Shown: positions 21,363 through 32,284 of the stretch, in pieces
Position numbering within the stretch: position 1 is the stretch's first letter
Layout of the letters: each line of letters opens with the position of its first letter
DNA from: Telmatactis stephensoni
Taxonomy: Eukaryota; Cnidaria; Anthozoa; Actiniaria; Isophelliidae
Direction of reading: 5' to 3'
Length of the DNA stretch: 64,000 bases
Assembly (NCBI GenBank): GCA_029948255.1
Contig: JALIZF010001492.1
Location: 182,001-246,000, forward strand
The notes under the pieces: model-generated
The model's database searches: none
Told to the model about the DNA's origin: nothing
Seen by the model: the letters and a program-made list of their open reading frames with translations, nothing else
Program-made: the position numbers and the translations under genes

Positions 21363-21704
21363 TTGACAAGCATCACATGTTACTCGCCAGATGTTGTGAT
21401 CCTAGATATCGGCACTAACGATCTTACAACAAAACCACCACAAACCGTTCGTTTGGAAATCGACGATCTCGCAAATACTTTAATTTCTGATTATTCAGTC
21501 ACAAAAAAAAGTTCAGATTTTGAATCGCTATCTAAGCATAGTTATCGACAATCCAAGGATTGTAGTCTGGTTGCACAAAGGTTTAATGGCACCCAAAAAT
21601 AATTACAAGATGGAGTTCATTTGAACCCAGTTGGGCAATATGCCCTTTGTCGCAACTATAGAGGTGCAATTTTGAAAGCACTTGCTATTAGTGAACAAAA
21701 ATGA
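21363..21704 (+). pseudogene. SGNH/GDSL esterase-like fragment
   Basis: The frame encodes 'SPDVVILDIGTNDLTTKPPQ', matching the block III 'GxND' region of SGNH hydrolases. After stop codons, 'DGVHLNPVGQYALCRNYRGAIL' follows (21,612-21,680), matching the catalytic 'DxxH' block. The middle of the domain has collapsed. Esterase domains of this type occur in ORF1 of some CR1-like LINEs, and an RT relic lies 0.6 kb upstream. It could instead be an unrelated hydrolase pseudogene. Confidence 0.65.
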
Positions 21705-22100
21705 TTTTATGCACAAAGGCAAAACAAGTTACCATGGAAATTTGAACTGATCTTAATATATTTTAGAATTTAAAAAATTTAAATTATGAATTTACTTCTT
21801 TATACATGGAACTTTTTTATGATGTAAATACATTATTGAATACCTTTTACAATATTGTGTTCATTTGTCTTTACAAAGTCTTGGTGTATATGAAGTACTG
21901 TTAATTAGATACATTTGTCACATTATGGTGTGGGAATGGTTCATTGCCAGGATATCCCCAATCTTCTCAGATTTTTTATGATATTTTATGTTATAATTTC
22001 AAAAGAAAGTTGGATTATGTTATGAATATTTCAATGCATATATTACCTCAATGTTTTCAAATGTCAAACTAAGATAAAGCCAGAAGATTTCATTCAAAAG

Positions 22101-22203
22101 TGCATTGGCCCCAACAGTCATCAGGTGGTACCACTTCAGTCATGTTGGACTTACACCAGAAGCTGTGCCTAAAGATGAATGGTTTTGTCCTCTTTGTTCT
22201 TAA
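22101..22203 (+). pseudogene. PHD-finger fragment
   Basis: Across a one-base frameshift the sequence gives 'C-I-G-P-N-S-H-Q' and 'WYHFSHVGLTPEAVPKDEWFCPLCS' broken by the shift, then a TAA. This is the second half of a PHD finger (WYH...GL...W-C-x-x-C). PHD fingers, like esterases, are known in ORF1 of CR1-like LINEs, and both occur here within 0.8 kb. Confidence 0.6.
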
Positions 22204-22640
22204 AAATGTCATTAAAGCTGCAGTGTTGGAAGGGTTTTCTTGTGTTTTCATTTTAATACATTTATAAGTGTTTTTTTTAATCATTCTCCCATATGGCGGG
22301 AGATTTTGTCACACATTCTGCCCAAGGGGTAGGGAAAAAACACGTGAAAACGTCCGGCCATTTGGGAAGAGGCAGTTCAATCTCTGCATGACAAGATGAA
22401 AATGCATCCAGTAATTGTGACATCAAGCAAGTCTTTCAAATAGAAGTCAACATACTTGAATATCAAGGGGTATGTTGCACTGATAATATCATACAATAAT
22501 TTTATGCTACCAGTCTCCGAGCCACAAATTTTACGCTTAAAGTTTCAAAAAACTTCCTATAAGGTCAGCAAACTTGGGTTAAACTGTACATAAATGTTTC
22601 AGTGTGACTATACTATGAATATATGCTACTTCCATGGAAG

Positions 22641-22675
22641 GTAATTGATTTATTATTTTATAATAAATCAATTAC
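22641..22675. repeat. 35-bp AT-rich perfect palindrome
   Basis: Arms GTAATTGATTTATTA and its exact inverse are separated by TTTTA. It could form a hairpin or mark an inverted-repeat element end. Confidence 0.85.
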
Positions 22676-22945
22676 TCAAAAAAATACACACCCTTATTAC
22701 ACAACTTTTTGTGTAACTTTTTGTGTAATAACCTCTCTATATTTTCCAGCAGAGATTGTAAAGAAAAAGCGATATTAATTATAGTTATGTTTTTATGTTC
22801 TTCCAGAGTGATGTCCATTTGTTGTACAACTTTCTCAGTGAAAATGACCAGTAAAGACCAGAGGAAAGGTATAAAAAACATTGTATTCATAAACATTATA
22901 GATACCCACTAGCAGCAATTATAACATAACTACAATCTTACGCGC

Positions 22946-22993
22946 GCTCTGATTGGCCAGAAAGCTATCAACTATTTGCCCATGGGCTTCATG
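22946..22993 (+). repeat. Direct repeat upstream of the Crypton recombinase
   Basis: GCTCTGATTGGCC...ACTATTTGCCCATGGGCTTCATG, about 80% identical to 24,808-24,856 in the same orientation. It lies 44 bp upstream of the recombinase start and includes an inverted CCAAT box (ATTGG). Confidence 0.75.
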
Positions 22994-23037
22994 CTCACAT
23001 CATTTTCTTCCCTTTCGCATCTTTTTTTTTCACAAAA

Positions 23038-24582
23038 ATGGACGAACTATTTCCAGATTTGCAAGACATTTTTGATGATGAGCTTCCAAACTTTAGCATA
23101 GATCCAGAAAAAGACTTTTCACTGCCAGAGAAGAAGCCCCAGCACCACGCAGAAGAAAAAGGACGTTTCACCAAATTATCAGAAAAAGACCTCAACTCTT
23201 TGCTGGAGAATCGATTGTCAGCAAAAACTAAAAAAGCAACAAATTGGGCGATTTCTACCTTTAAAAGTAAGTCAAAAATTTGTTTTTAAGTATAAATATA
23301 TTTTTTCTCGGCAAAAAATAGAAAGCCAACTCGGTGTTTGGAAAATGACTGTGTCAGTAGCAAATTTTTTGCCTTTTTAAACTACTACAAATAGCCTCAA
23401 ACCTTAGTTAATCTATTCAAGTTTTCATAATATTTATGGTGATATTTTTTACCTTTCAGCATGGTGCAGAGAAAAGAAAATCCAAACGCCTCTTGAAAAA
23501 ATGACCATCGGTCAACTTGACTTGAATTTGCGACGTTTTTATGCCGAGGCGAGAACCAAAACAGGCGAAGAGTACAGCAAATCAACGTTGTTAGGTTTCA
23601 GACATGGAGTTGAATGTTATCTGAACCAGCCACCATTGAACAGAGCCCTAAAAATTTCTCAAGATCCACGATTTCAAAAATCAAACCAAATGCTTGATGC
23701 ACAGATTGCCTAGAGAAAGGCAAGAAGAAAGGCAAGCAAAACTCTACCCACAAGCCGCCTATCGAAGAGGAAGATTTGGTGAAATTGAGGGACAGTTCAG
23801 TGTTCAGTTTAACTACTCCTCTATCTCTACAGTGGAATGTATGGTTTCACATAGTCCTTTACTTTTGCAGAAGAGGCCGTGAAGGGCAGAGAGAACTGTC
23901 AGTCACAAGTTTTAAGTTTGACAAAGATCCAAGTGGATGCCGGTTTTTCACAATGACTCATGACGAAGTCTCTAAGAATCATCCTGGAGGTGTCAAAGAT
24001 ATTGCCAGCTTCGAAAAAGAAGCAAGAATGTATGAAACAGACCATCCACATGACAGATTTAAAGCTCTGAAGTTCTACTTGTCCAAAGTTAACCCCAAAT
24101 GCACCTCGTTCTTTCAATATCCTCGACGAAATTGGTCTGCAAACAACGGCGATGTTTGGTTTGAAGCTCGACCCATCGGCGAAAACAAACTTGGAAATAT
24201 GATGAAAGAAATAAGCAAAGCAGCAGGACTCTCTAAGTTGTATACAAAGCACTCAGTAAGGGCTACGGCAATAACAGTGTGGTCTAACGAAGGAGTGCCA
24301 AATCGCCACATTATGGCTATATCCGGCCATCGTAGCGAACAGAGTTTGCTCCATTACAACTCACGTCCTTCTACGTCTCAGCTTTTCAACTGCAGTGCTG
24401 TCCTTTCAAAAGCCATGGAAAAACCAAAAGAAGAAGCAGTACAAGTCACACAAACATCAAGCCCATCTGTGATGAATCCAAAGTTTGTTCAGTCGTCTCA
24501 TGGTCAGCATGGTTTGTTTAGTTCTTGCACCATTCAAAACTTGCAAATTTTCTTTGGTGAAGCTAACAACAACCAGTTGTAA
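23038..24582 (+). CDS. Crypton-type tyrosine recombinase, two exons, one frameshift
   Basis: Tyrosine recombinases of Crypton transposons integrate DNA through a covalent phosphotyrosine link. Exon 1 (23,038-23,276) joins exon 2 (23,460-24,582) at AAAA|GTAAGT and TTTCAG, giving a continuous 'STFKTWCREKK' junction. The N-terminal SAM-like core-binding region is followed by the catalytic domain with R in 'CRRGREGQREL', the 'KHSVRATAITVW' HxxR motif, 'GH' in 'ISGHRSEQS' and the nucleophile Y in 'LLHYNSRPS'. A one-base frameshift near 23,708 (stop TAG 23,711-23,713) separates the two halves. All catalytic residues are otherwise present. Related domesticated proteins (KCTD1, QRICH1, ZMYM) carry DUF3504. 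A sequencing error at the frameshift cannot be excluded. Confidence 0.85.
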
Positions 24583-24807
24583 ACACGTGTTTTTCGCTCA
24601 TATTCTTATATTCTCGGATTTAAACATTTACTTGATATGCTGTACATCTAGACGCAATAGAAAACCACTTTACTAGATGTTGTATTACAATGGGTTGTAT
24701 TTTTCCATTTGATTTCCATTTCCAATAAAACACCTTTTAACATGGAAAACTGTGTCGCCTCCTGTCTCGCTCTGTCTCGCTGAGATTTCTTCGATTTCAT
24801 AACAGGC

Positions 24808-24856
24808 GCTCTGATTGGCTGAGATGCTTATGAACTATTTGCCCATGGGCCTCATG
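24808..24856 (+). repeat. Direct repeat downstream of the Crypton recombinase
   Basis: Second copy of the GCTCTGATTGG...ACTATTTGCCCATGGGCCTCATG motif, 226 bp beyond the recombinase stop. The two copies enclose 1.9 kb containing only this gene. Confidence 0.75.
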
Positions 24857-24880
24857 ATAGATTTCTGGTCATGTTATAAA

Positions 24881-25071
24881 TCAATTAGTCAACACAAAAC
24901 CATGTGCCCATCGCGTTATATATGCTCTCGAGAAAATATAAAAAACTCTTAACAAGCTAGAGTGGCACTCGGCTACGCCTCGTGCCACTCTTTCGCTTGT
25001 TAAGAGTTTTTTATATTTTCTCTTGTGCGTATATAACGCGATGGGCACATGGTTTTGTGTTGACTAATTGA
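24881..25071. repeat. 191-bp fold-back repeat
   Basis: Arms of about 85 bp begin TCAATTAGTCAACACAAAAC and end with its inverse. They contain GGGCACATGG/CCATGTGCCC and the inverted AACTCTTAACAAGC, around a short GC-rich loop (TCGGCTACGCCTC). It resembles a MITE or fold-back element and carries no gene. Confidence 0.9.
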
Positions 25072-25706
25072 TAAACAGTAGGTGCAAAAAATGTTTGAAG
25101 CTGACAAATATATATATCTTTTCATTCTAGCATTTAATCAACACATAATTTTAAAGTCAGGAAAACATTCAAAAATTTCAAAGGACATCTTCTACAGATG
25201 ATAGAGTATATTATTACATTGTGGAAAGAACAATCACACGCATTTCGAATTTGAGTTAGGAATGATTATTGGTCTCGCTTTTTTGTTTTTGCCTATCATT
25301 TAGTACCTGGTCAAAGCACAGTAGTCTATGGGTTAAATTACAGGAAATGTGAGACTTTAAATTTATCATTGAGTCCTAAAATGAACTTTGGATGTCTCTC
25401 AATGGTCATATGATTCCCTAAAAATTCAAATTTTTTAATAGGTTTTTAGATAAAAGGGGATCACTAGCTGGCTGACAGTAATAGGGACATTCTACATATC
25501 AATGTTTATTTTAACCAGAAGATAATTATTATTTACTCTGACAAGCATTCTGCATTCTTCACCTATTAATAACTCTGGATTTTTCATTTATACAGTGCTA
25601 CAATCAAATGATTGTGGTAATAGCAATTTTTCTTCAAACTTAAACCTTGTGTATTTAAAAGGGTTTTTTGTTGTTGTTGTGTTTGTTAGAGGCAGTTGTG
25701 AGGTAC

Positions 25707-25804
25707 TATGAAAAGAAAGGAAACTTTATTTGCAAAGCTTATTCAAAATAAAGACAAGGCAGCTCAACAACATGACAATAAACTTAGGTCAAGAAAGAAA
25801 CATG
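25707..25804 (+). CDS. Possible short exon with basic coiled-coil sequence
   Basis: From ATG 25,707 the frame reads 'MKRKETLFAKLIQNKDKAAQ' and on to 'RSRKKH', where a GTGAGT donor lies at 25,805. It is rich in Lys/Gln. It could be the first exon of the gene that continues at 26,019. Not recognised. Confidence 0.25.
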
Positions 25805-26018
25805 TGAGTAGCCTGTCTATTAACCAATAACTGTTGGTTTAAAATCTTGTTGCTTTTGACAAAAATTGTTGATTGGAATTTATGATTAGCTACATTTGGT
25901 TTTACTTTAACCAATTTTAAAGAACTTAAGAGTTTATGTGAAATTCAAGTATCATATATTTAATTATTCAGTTCAATACAATACAATGGAAAAGTTGCCA
26001 GTTAAGAAGAGAAGGAGC

Positions 26019-26557
26019 TCTTGAAAGTCCTTACCAATGATTACGTCAGTGATGAAGAAAACGGTACTGGCCCCAACAAGGCCATGTGGGTAGTTAGACC
26101 ACCTGCCTGGGGATCAGAGGCAGCAAGCAATCTGATTAAGCTGCTGCAGGAGAAAGTAGAGGGCAGGAAAAAGGATGATCCGAGGGTTCTCCTGGTTCAG
26201 GGTGGAACATCAGAATGAGGCCATTCAAGAAAACTGATGAGCTAGTCTGGCTGCCAAGAAACAGCAGGGAATAATTCTGAACTCACCAGGTCAAGAACTG
26301 GTTCGCTATCATCAGATGATGGTCATTGTTCTTGCAGCCTGTCCCCACAATACAGGCGATCTGACATTTCATTCACAAGTCATTTACCTCACTCATACAC
26401 ACGGTAGAGCTCTTATGATACTCCACCTACAACTTTTCACACACCAAGTCACACACCTCCACCTAAAACTTCTCACACACCAAGGCACAAACCTTCACCT
26501 AACACAAGAGCCTCAGAATACAAGATCGATTTCTTCCAGACAACTTGATGTTTAAAG
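26019..26557 (+). pseudogene. Degenerate protein with acidic-SDEE / PPAW motif
   Basis: 'NDYVSDEENGTGPNKAMWVV' and 'RPPAWGSEAASNLIKLLQ' encode an acidic patch, a Pro-Pro-x-Trp motif and a helix, the same order as in the 136-540 exon. Stop codons follow 'QGGTSE' (26,216), after which a Ser/Thr/Pro/His-rich repeat (units like S-H-T-P) continues to ~26,550 in a shifted frame. This suggests a repeated, probably mobile-element-borne gene family present at least twice in this window. Confidence 0.4.
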
Positions 26558-27440
26558 GAAGTCTATGCCTTCGAGTTTAGCTTCTGTCTTAAACAATTTT
26601 CTCCCTATTACTGCATATTTTAGGCTAATAGGAATTTGCAATCGTGTTTGATAGGCATTTGTGAATCTGCTCATTCCATTTTAACAGCTGTTGATCCTAC
26701 AGTAAGCTGTAGGTTACGTTCAAACGTGTGTGTGATATAATCAGAATACATGGGTGAATAAGTTGTAATCAAATGCAATTCAAGATTTATAAGATTCTAC
26801 TGAGACTGCAAGATAACTCAAGTAGCCTACAACTAGTATATTCTAGTTGGGGTAGACTTGATTATCCACAGTTGTAATGTGACATCAAGTTTTCGTTGAA
26901 TATTAAAGAGTGATTCTTTGTTACGGACGTTACATCCCGAGCCTACTTCTTATAATAAAATTGCTCTCAGAGTTAAACTATTGAAGTTTGGAGAAAACCA
27001 AAGTAGTTCTACTAACAAAGCAATAATAGTCTGACCTTACTATGAAAGTAAAGAAATCTCAAGCTTTCATACAAAAGATATAATTCTTACGGACGTTACA
27101 CAAAAATACCAAGTTGAAAAAAAAAATGTTTTTGATTAAAAATTCCTGTGAGTTGATCCAGCCATAGCTCATTTAATGCTTTTGAGGTATGATATTAGGG
27201 TCTAAATTTTTTAAACCAGGTTGAATGTTTTTGATATCTGTGGAAGGTTTGGTGTTATTTAATGTTTTATCCCGTTACAGACGTTACAGATATTTTGTTA
27301 CGGACGTTAACAGTGACGTTACTCTGAATGTATGTGTATGGTTGATTAAAAAAATAATCTCTCCATTTAATAATATAGATCTGTTCTGCCAACTGTCAGA
27401 AGTGATGTAACAGGAGAAATCTTTTCATTTTACTTACTTA
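26558..27440. other. No supported gene
   Basis: Non-coding AT-rich sequence. The phrase (T)TACGGACGTTAC(A) recurs at about 26,920, 27,090 and 27,298, with a variant near 27,278, so part of it is a loose repeat. Confidence 0.4.
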
Positions 27441-27442
27441 CT

Positions 27443-28136
27443 TTGAACTTCAGAAACAGTTATTCCATTTTGATGAAAATAGATTTCCAGATAATGTTAG
27501 CAGAAGAAAAGAAAGATAATCTTCTTGACTTAATAAATGAAGAAAAAGAGTCTGTGAGCATTAGCAAAATACACCCCCAAGATTCTTTAGCACCTCTCCC
27601 TACAGAATTGAAAATGAACATTGTGCATAGTATAATGGGAAGTGAATTAAATAATATACAAGATGACATTTCAACATTCTCCCAAGTCTAAAAGAACCCA
27701 GAGCTTGTCAAAGAATTAGACCCTGACCTTTGGTATCAGCAAAGAAATCCACTTCTTCAGACAGTAATTAATGGGTTGTGTACATCAAGTATAAGCCCTT
27801 TCAAGAAGTGCCTTGCAGTTGAGCATTTATACTCACTATGTGGATTGCCTTTTGTTGCACCATTTAGTTTTGCAACTAACTCTGTTATTCTATCAACCAT
27901 CAATTCAAAAATTGCTGTCAATCTATTTGGCAAGTCATTACCAGGTGGCAGCTACAGCACTCTAAAGCAGTGGATGAGAAATCTCACAAGCACATCAACA
28001 GTGTTTCCAAAGGGAAGTTGCCTTGTTGCAATTGACAATGATCAAGTTGTTCCAAAGAAATGGTGAGGGTTGGACAGAAATCAAGGGATAGTGTGGTGAC
28101 AAGCATGTGCCAGGCAGAAGTGGACAACGATGGGAC
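27443..28136 (+). pseudogene. Broken gene of an unrecognised, probably mobile-element family
   Basis: Two open segments in different frames (27,443-27,691 and 27,776-28,066) are separated by a stop and a shift. The second reads 'LYSLCGLPFVAPFSFATNSV', then 'GGSYSTLKQWMRNL' and 'GSCLVAIDNDQVVPKKW', then stops. The 'A-x-D-N-D-Q' motif in a strand-like context recalls the first acid of an RNase H-type transposase, but this is inference. Coding-like words continue to ~28,136. Confidence 0.35.
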
Positions 28137-28647
28137 TATTCAGAAGAAAACTGATTTAGCACCAAGGTATGCCCCAGTTATGAATGTTGTTAATCTCTTT
28201 ATTTGCTTCGTTACAACACAATAATGCAGCACACACAAACAAAAACAACCAACTACAACATAACTTACATATTACAAAATAGTTTCTCATGTTAATGGAT
28301 TTTTATCATAAAAAATGTAAAAGTTATAGATCATAAAAATTCATTGATGTGGAAGAAATGGTGCAAGAAACTCCTTTTAAATAGTTAAATTATGATACTC
28401 ATGTATCATGACATTTAACAACAGTACTCTAACTTTAAATGAACAATGACAACTGTGTAGAATCAGGCCTCATTGCCTCATGGGCTATTCACAGGTTAAG
28501 TGCTAAAGTACAAACTCTTAAAGAGTGTATAACATAAATGGCAATATATTGTGCTAAATTATGCAAATTTTGTTCTTTATTGTTTAATAATTAGTGCTTT
28601 TTAGTGTTTGTACTCTATCACTCAAATGGTATACTTTGCACCATTTG

Positions 28648-28863
28648 TTTAGTACTTTTGCATGGGCTAGCTTAATATGATAGAGTAATTTTCACTGGAC
28701 TGTGAAACAGTTACTAAGCTAATAGACACTAATAGACTCTGCCACCCATTGTTTTCTTTTGTTGCAATACAACTCTTAGACACTTTTAAATACTGACTAT
28801 TAGTAATTGTTTCACAGTCGGATGAAAATAACTCTAACACTGAGTTGCAAAAGTACTTACTAG
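28648..28863. mobile_element. Small inverted-repeat element (MITE-like)
   Basis: Arms of about 70 bp: 28,648-28,717 (AGTACTTTTGCATGG ... TAGAGTAATTTTCA ... CTGTGAAACAGTTACTAA) pair with the inverse of 28,795-28,863. Arms match at ~80%. No coding capacity. Target duplication unclear. Confidence 0.75.
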
Positions 28864-28928
28864 GTAGATAGAGCAAATCAGCAATAATGTGTTGTTTTGC
28901 ATGGGTGGAGTGTGATCATTCTAGCAGT

Positions 28929-29623
28929 ATGGCGGTATTCAAACTAAAGACGAGTTTCCCGTCTAAGACTAGTTACTCGTCATCAACGAGTAACTCGTCC
29001 TACTGTGAATTCGGGTCAAGACAAGTTTTTGACGCAAAACTCGTCAAAATTTGCCCGTCCTTTTACTCGTCGAGTAAGCTACCTGACTAGAAGGGAAACT
29101 AATTGAAATCTGTCACGAATTCATGATAGATGGGTTTCTATGATGGGTTTCAGGTAAAAAATTCCAAGCAAGGACTGGAAATAGCATGGAGAGCATAGAA
29201 CACTGGGTAAAAAACATGGCGTCCAAAAAGGTCAAGGAGCGTGCTCGTAATAGTGCTAGTTCACGTTTTACATGGACAGACAGTCAGTTGAAAGCTTTCT
29301 CAGAAGTGCTCTCGTCTACAGAAAACCGCGATGAGCCATGGGCTTTAACATTAGAAAATTTAGCACTAAAGAAATCAGCTAATGAATCCGTTTTTACCAA
29401 AATACGTGAAGAACTTGCCACGGCATCCATTTTGCAGCTTGGTAACCACACATAATTCGCACCAGGCCCTAAATAGGAAAACTGCAACCTTTTAACCGTC
29501 TGAATATGAATTCAAGCTGAAAGTCAGACGCATTACACATCACGAATTCACATCAGACGGGAAACTCATCAGATGAGATTACTCGTCTCGGACGGGTAAC
29601 TCGTCTTTAGTGTGAATACGGCC
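28929..29623. mobile_element. 695-bp TIR element carrying a SANT-like ORF
   Basis: Ends GGCGGTATTCAAACTAAAG and (inverse of) GGCCGTATTCACACTAAAG continue as GACGAGT(T)(T/A)CCCGTC. The interior near each end is filled with ACTCGTC/GACGAGT repeats. It contains the 90-codon ORF at 29,186. No clear target duplication is visible. Likely a non-autonomous derivative of a larger element. Confidence 0.82.
29186..29455 (+). CDS. Short SANT/MADF-like ORF inside a TIR element
   Basis: The 89-residue product contains 'SRFTWTDSQLKAFSEVLSST' and 'NESVFTKIREELATAS', the W-T-D/E-x-x-L pattern of SANT/Myb-like helices used by DNA-transposon DNA-binding proteins. The ORF is uninterrupted but short, with no transposase nearby. 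It may be the remaining exon of an autonomous parent's DNA-binding gene. Confidence 0.45.
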   Translation: MESIEHWVKNMASKKVKERARNSASSRFTWTDSQLKAFSEVLSSTENRDEPWALTLENLALKKSANESVFTKIREELATASILQLGNHT

Positions 29624-29971
29624 AATATTCTTTATTCATGATTGACTGCAAGTCGTTTTCTACAATTACAGCATTGTCACTGGTGATGCTACCACAAGTA
29701 AAAAGCCACCATCCCATCAAAAATGGAAAAAGTACACTCAAGCAGGAGGGGGAGCTGTTATCCCATGCAAATGGTGTGCAGTGTCCCTCAGACACAATGT
29801 GACAAAGTTTTGAGAAGAGTAGAGGGAACACTGGCAAATATAGAGGGGAAAGATCGTATAAGTGTAAAAGTAGCAGTCAAAACAAATTTAGTCTGTTTCA
29901 TTACACACACACTTAACTAATACTTTACGTTTTGTCTGATTTTGGGTTGTCTCTGATGCTAAGAAAAGCAA

Positions 29972-30992
29972 CAGGGTTCCCACTCATTTTGAAAAACAAA
30001 TTTCCCTGACTTTTCCATGACCAATGCCCATTTTTCACTGACCACTCTGCACACTTTTCTTTGGTCACTTTAATATAATTTTACCACGAAACTACAACAA
30101 ACATGGGCAAGTCTTTTTTATACTGTTTTCAGTGTCTTTGCTACACAATCAATGTTTTTTGTTCATATCATTAGTTTCTTATACTGTTTTCAATTTATTT
30201 GTTAGACAATCAATGTTGTGTTGTTCCTTATCAATTTCTTTTCTCTTTTCTTTTCCCTTTGTCTGCAATGCATTTGACTTAACAAGAACACCTAGGTCAT
30301 TCTTCTTTTTGGCTTTTGCAGCAAGTTCATCTGCTTCTTTGACAAGGTTGTTAGCCACTGTTTCAAGCTTCTGCTATTTCTTCTTGGCTTGACGAAGCTC
30401 TTCCTCAATCTCTTTCTTCTGAAGTGTTCTTTTTGAGTGACTTCTGCTGATAATTTCTTTTCTGGCAATGAGGCATTGTATCTGGCACGAGCATGCTTGC
30501 AGGAAGTGAGAAGCTCTTATGTGATGCTTTCTTCAATGGGACAGTCGAGACTTTTGATGCCACTATGAGCTCTACGGTAACCAACTAATGTATCTTGATG
30601 CATATTATTGCTCATGATCATGTCTTTATTGTCAGAACTGAATTCTCTTTCTATACAGGACAGACCATGAGACAGAATGAGCAACATTTTCACCGTTAAC
30701 CATGCATAGATCTTTATACTCTGTTTTGTTGTCAAAGTATTCAGCTAGAAAGACATCTAGGCCTTTGTCTGCTGGGCACCACAGAAAACCCATTTGAAGA
30801 ATATAATTATTTCAAGGGAACTTATAGGTACCTTTCTTTCCAGAACAATACCAGATATAAATTCCCTGACTTTTCCCTGACTTTTTAGAAAAAATGAAAA
30901 ATTCCCTGACCAAAAGTGGAATTCCCTGACTTTTCCCTGACCTTGAAAAAATTTCAAAATTCCATGACTTTTCCCTGACCTTGGGAACCCTG
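29972..30992. mobile_element. Decayed hAT-like element, 1,021 bp
   Basis: The ends begin CAGGGTTCCCA on both sides in inverse orientation, the usual hAT-type CAGGG terminus. AGCAA flanks both (29,967-29,971 and 30,993-30,997), a short target duplication; hAT normally makes 8 bp, so the extra bases have diverged or the element is atypical. Sub-terminal regions contain repeats of CCCTGACTTTTCC(C/A)TGAC. The minus strand holds a degenerate transposase fragment. Confidence 0.75.
30240..30760 (-). pseudogene. hAT-like transposase C-terminal relic
   Basis: In mixed frames the minus strand gives 'DVFLAEYFDNKTEYKDL'-like words. It then gives 'WLTVKMLLILSHGLSCIERE', resembling the hAT dimerisation block (LSHGQAxVERGFS), and a basic Lys/Arg coiled tail. 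Stops and shifts interrupt it. The N-terminal zinc finger and catalytic core are absent. Confidence 0.6.
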
Positions 30993-30997
30993 AGCAA

Positions 30998-32284
30998 AGT
31001 GTAAATTCAAAAGCAAGATTTATTTTTATAATGTAAACTTAAATTTTGTTGATAAAACATTTGCTAATGATAAAATGAAGTCATTTCTATTAGTTTTTCA
31101 TCTGAGTTGTCAATTAATCTTAAGTATTGTGGAAACCAAAGACTTATTTACCAGAAAAACATTTTAATCACAGTAAATTGTTCTCTTCTTGAATTAAGAT
31201 TGTTGTATCTTGGTACTAGGTACCATCAGAGATAAGCGATTTCGAAATTTTAAGCTTATACAACAAATATATTCAATTTGATAACCAGCTTCAATTAAAT
31301 CGTTTAAGGAACATCTGACAAGACTTTAGTTCAAGGCTCTTTCATATTATGTATTTTGGGTTTCTAATCTTGTGTTAAGGATGTACAGTTTCTTATTTCA
31401 ATACTTTCTTGCTCAAATAAAATCCTTTTCTCTCAAAATAAGATTACAATATTGTTAACTGCTTTAGGATCGAGCGTCATTGCCTCCAAATTGCCGGGCA
31501 AATTTAGACTCAGAAGTTCTATCCACACTGCTTTTTTACAGAGTTCTCACCTCTGAAGACTTCTCAATATTAGTTTTACAGCCTTTGTTCTGTAATACAA
31601 GAATTTGTTCATATTTTTGTTGACTCATATATAAATCATATCGCTATTGTCTTGAAAAGGTCCAGAAGCCAAGCACCATTATATCTAAATCAAATACTTA
31701 AAATGAACTGTGACATTAAAAAGTCTTAAAAAGTCAACTCCATTATAAAGAGCTAATAAGACCAAGAGTAAGTGATGATATCCCAGTCATACTTACTTAC
31801 AGTGCACACATCCATGTGGCACCTCAGGCTCTCCAAACTAAAGCAAGACAAGACAGCCCAGCAAAAGATGTGGGACTTAACAGTTAGAGGATATTGAGTA
31901 GCTGATATAAGTGGCTTGGAATATAAATATTGCTATTAGGAATACAATAATGAATAAATATATTCTCTCTCTTTGTCAATTTCATTATTGACTTCATTAA
32001 AAGGGCTATAATTGTCACTTTTTCGTTAACCTACATTTTCTTTTTCATTTACATTTTTACTAGTGGGGACTTTGAGAACCACATGAAACTATTCTTAAAC
32101 AATTTTTCACTAATTTTCGTTTCATTTTCCTTTCAATGGTAATAAAAGCAAATAGTTTTGGGGTGCCCATGGCGGGTTGATCCCACGAAAAATTGGTGCA
32201 AAATATAGCACCTCAATTTCCGGATTGTAGAACTAGCCAGAATATAGCAACAAGGTGAATACGTTTACAATGGACATTTCTTCC
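30998..32284. other. No supported gene
   Basis: AT-rich non-coding sequence. I see no exon, inverted repeat or simple repeat of note. Confidence 0.4.

Noticed and set aside
30757..30997. Minus-strand ORFs with 'GKVREF' repeats
   Set aside because: These are translations of the sub-terminal CCCTGACTTTTCC repeat of the hAT-like element, not protein-coding sequence.
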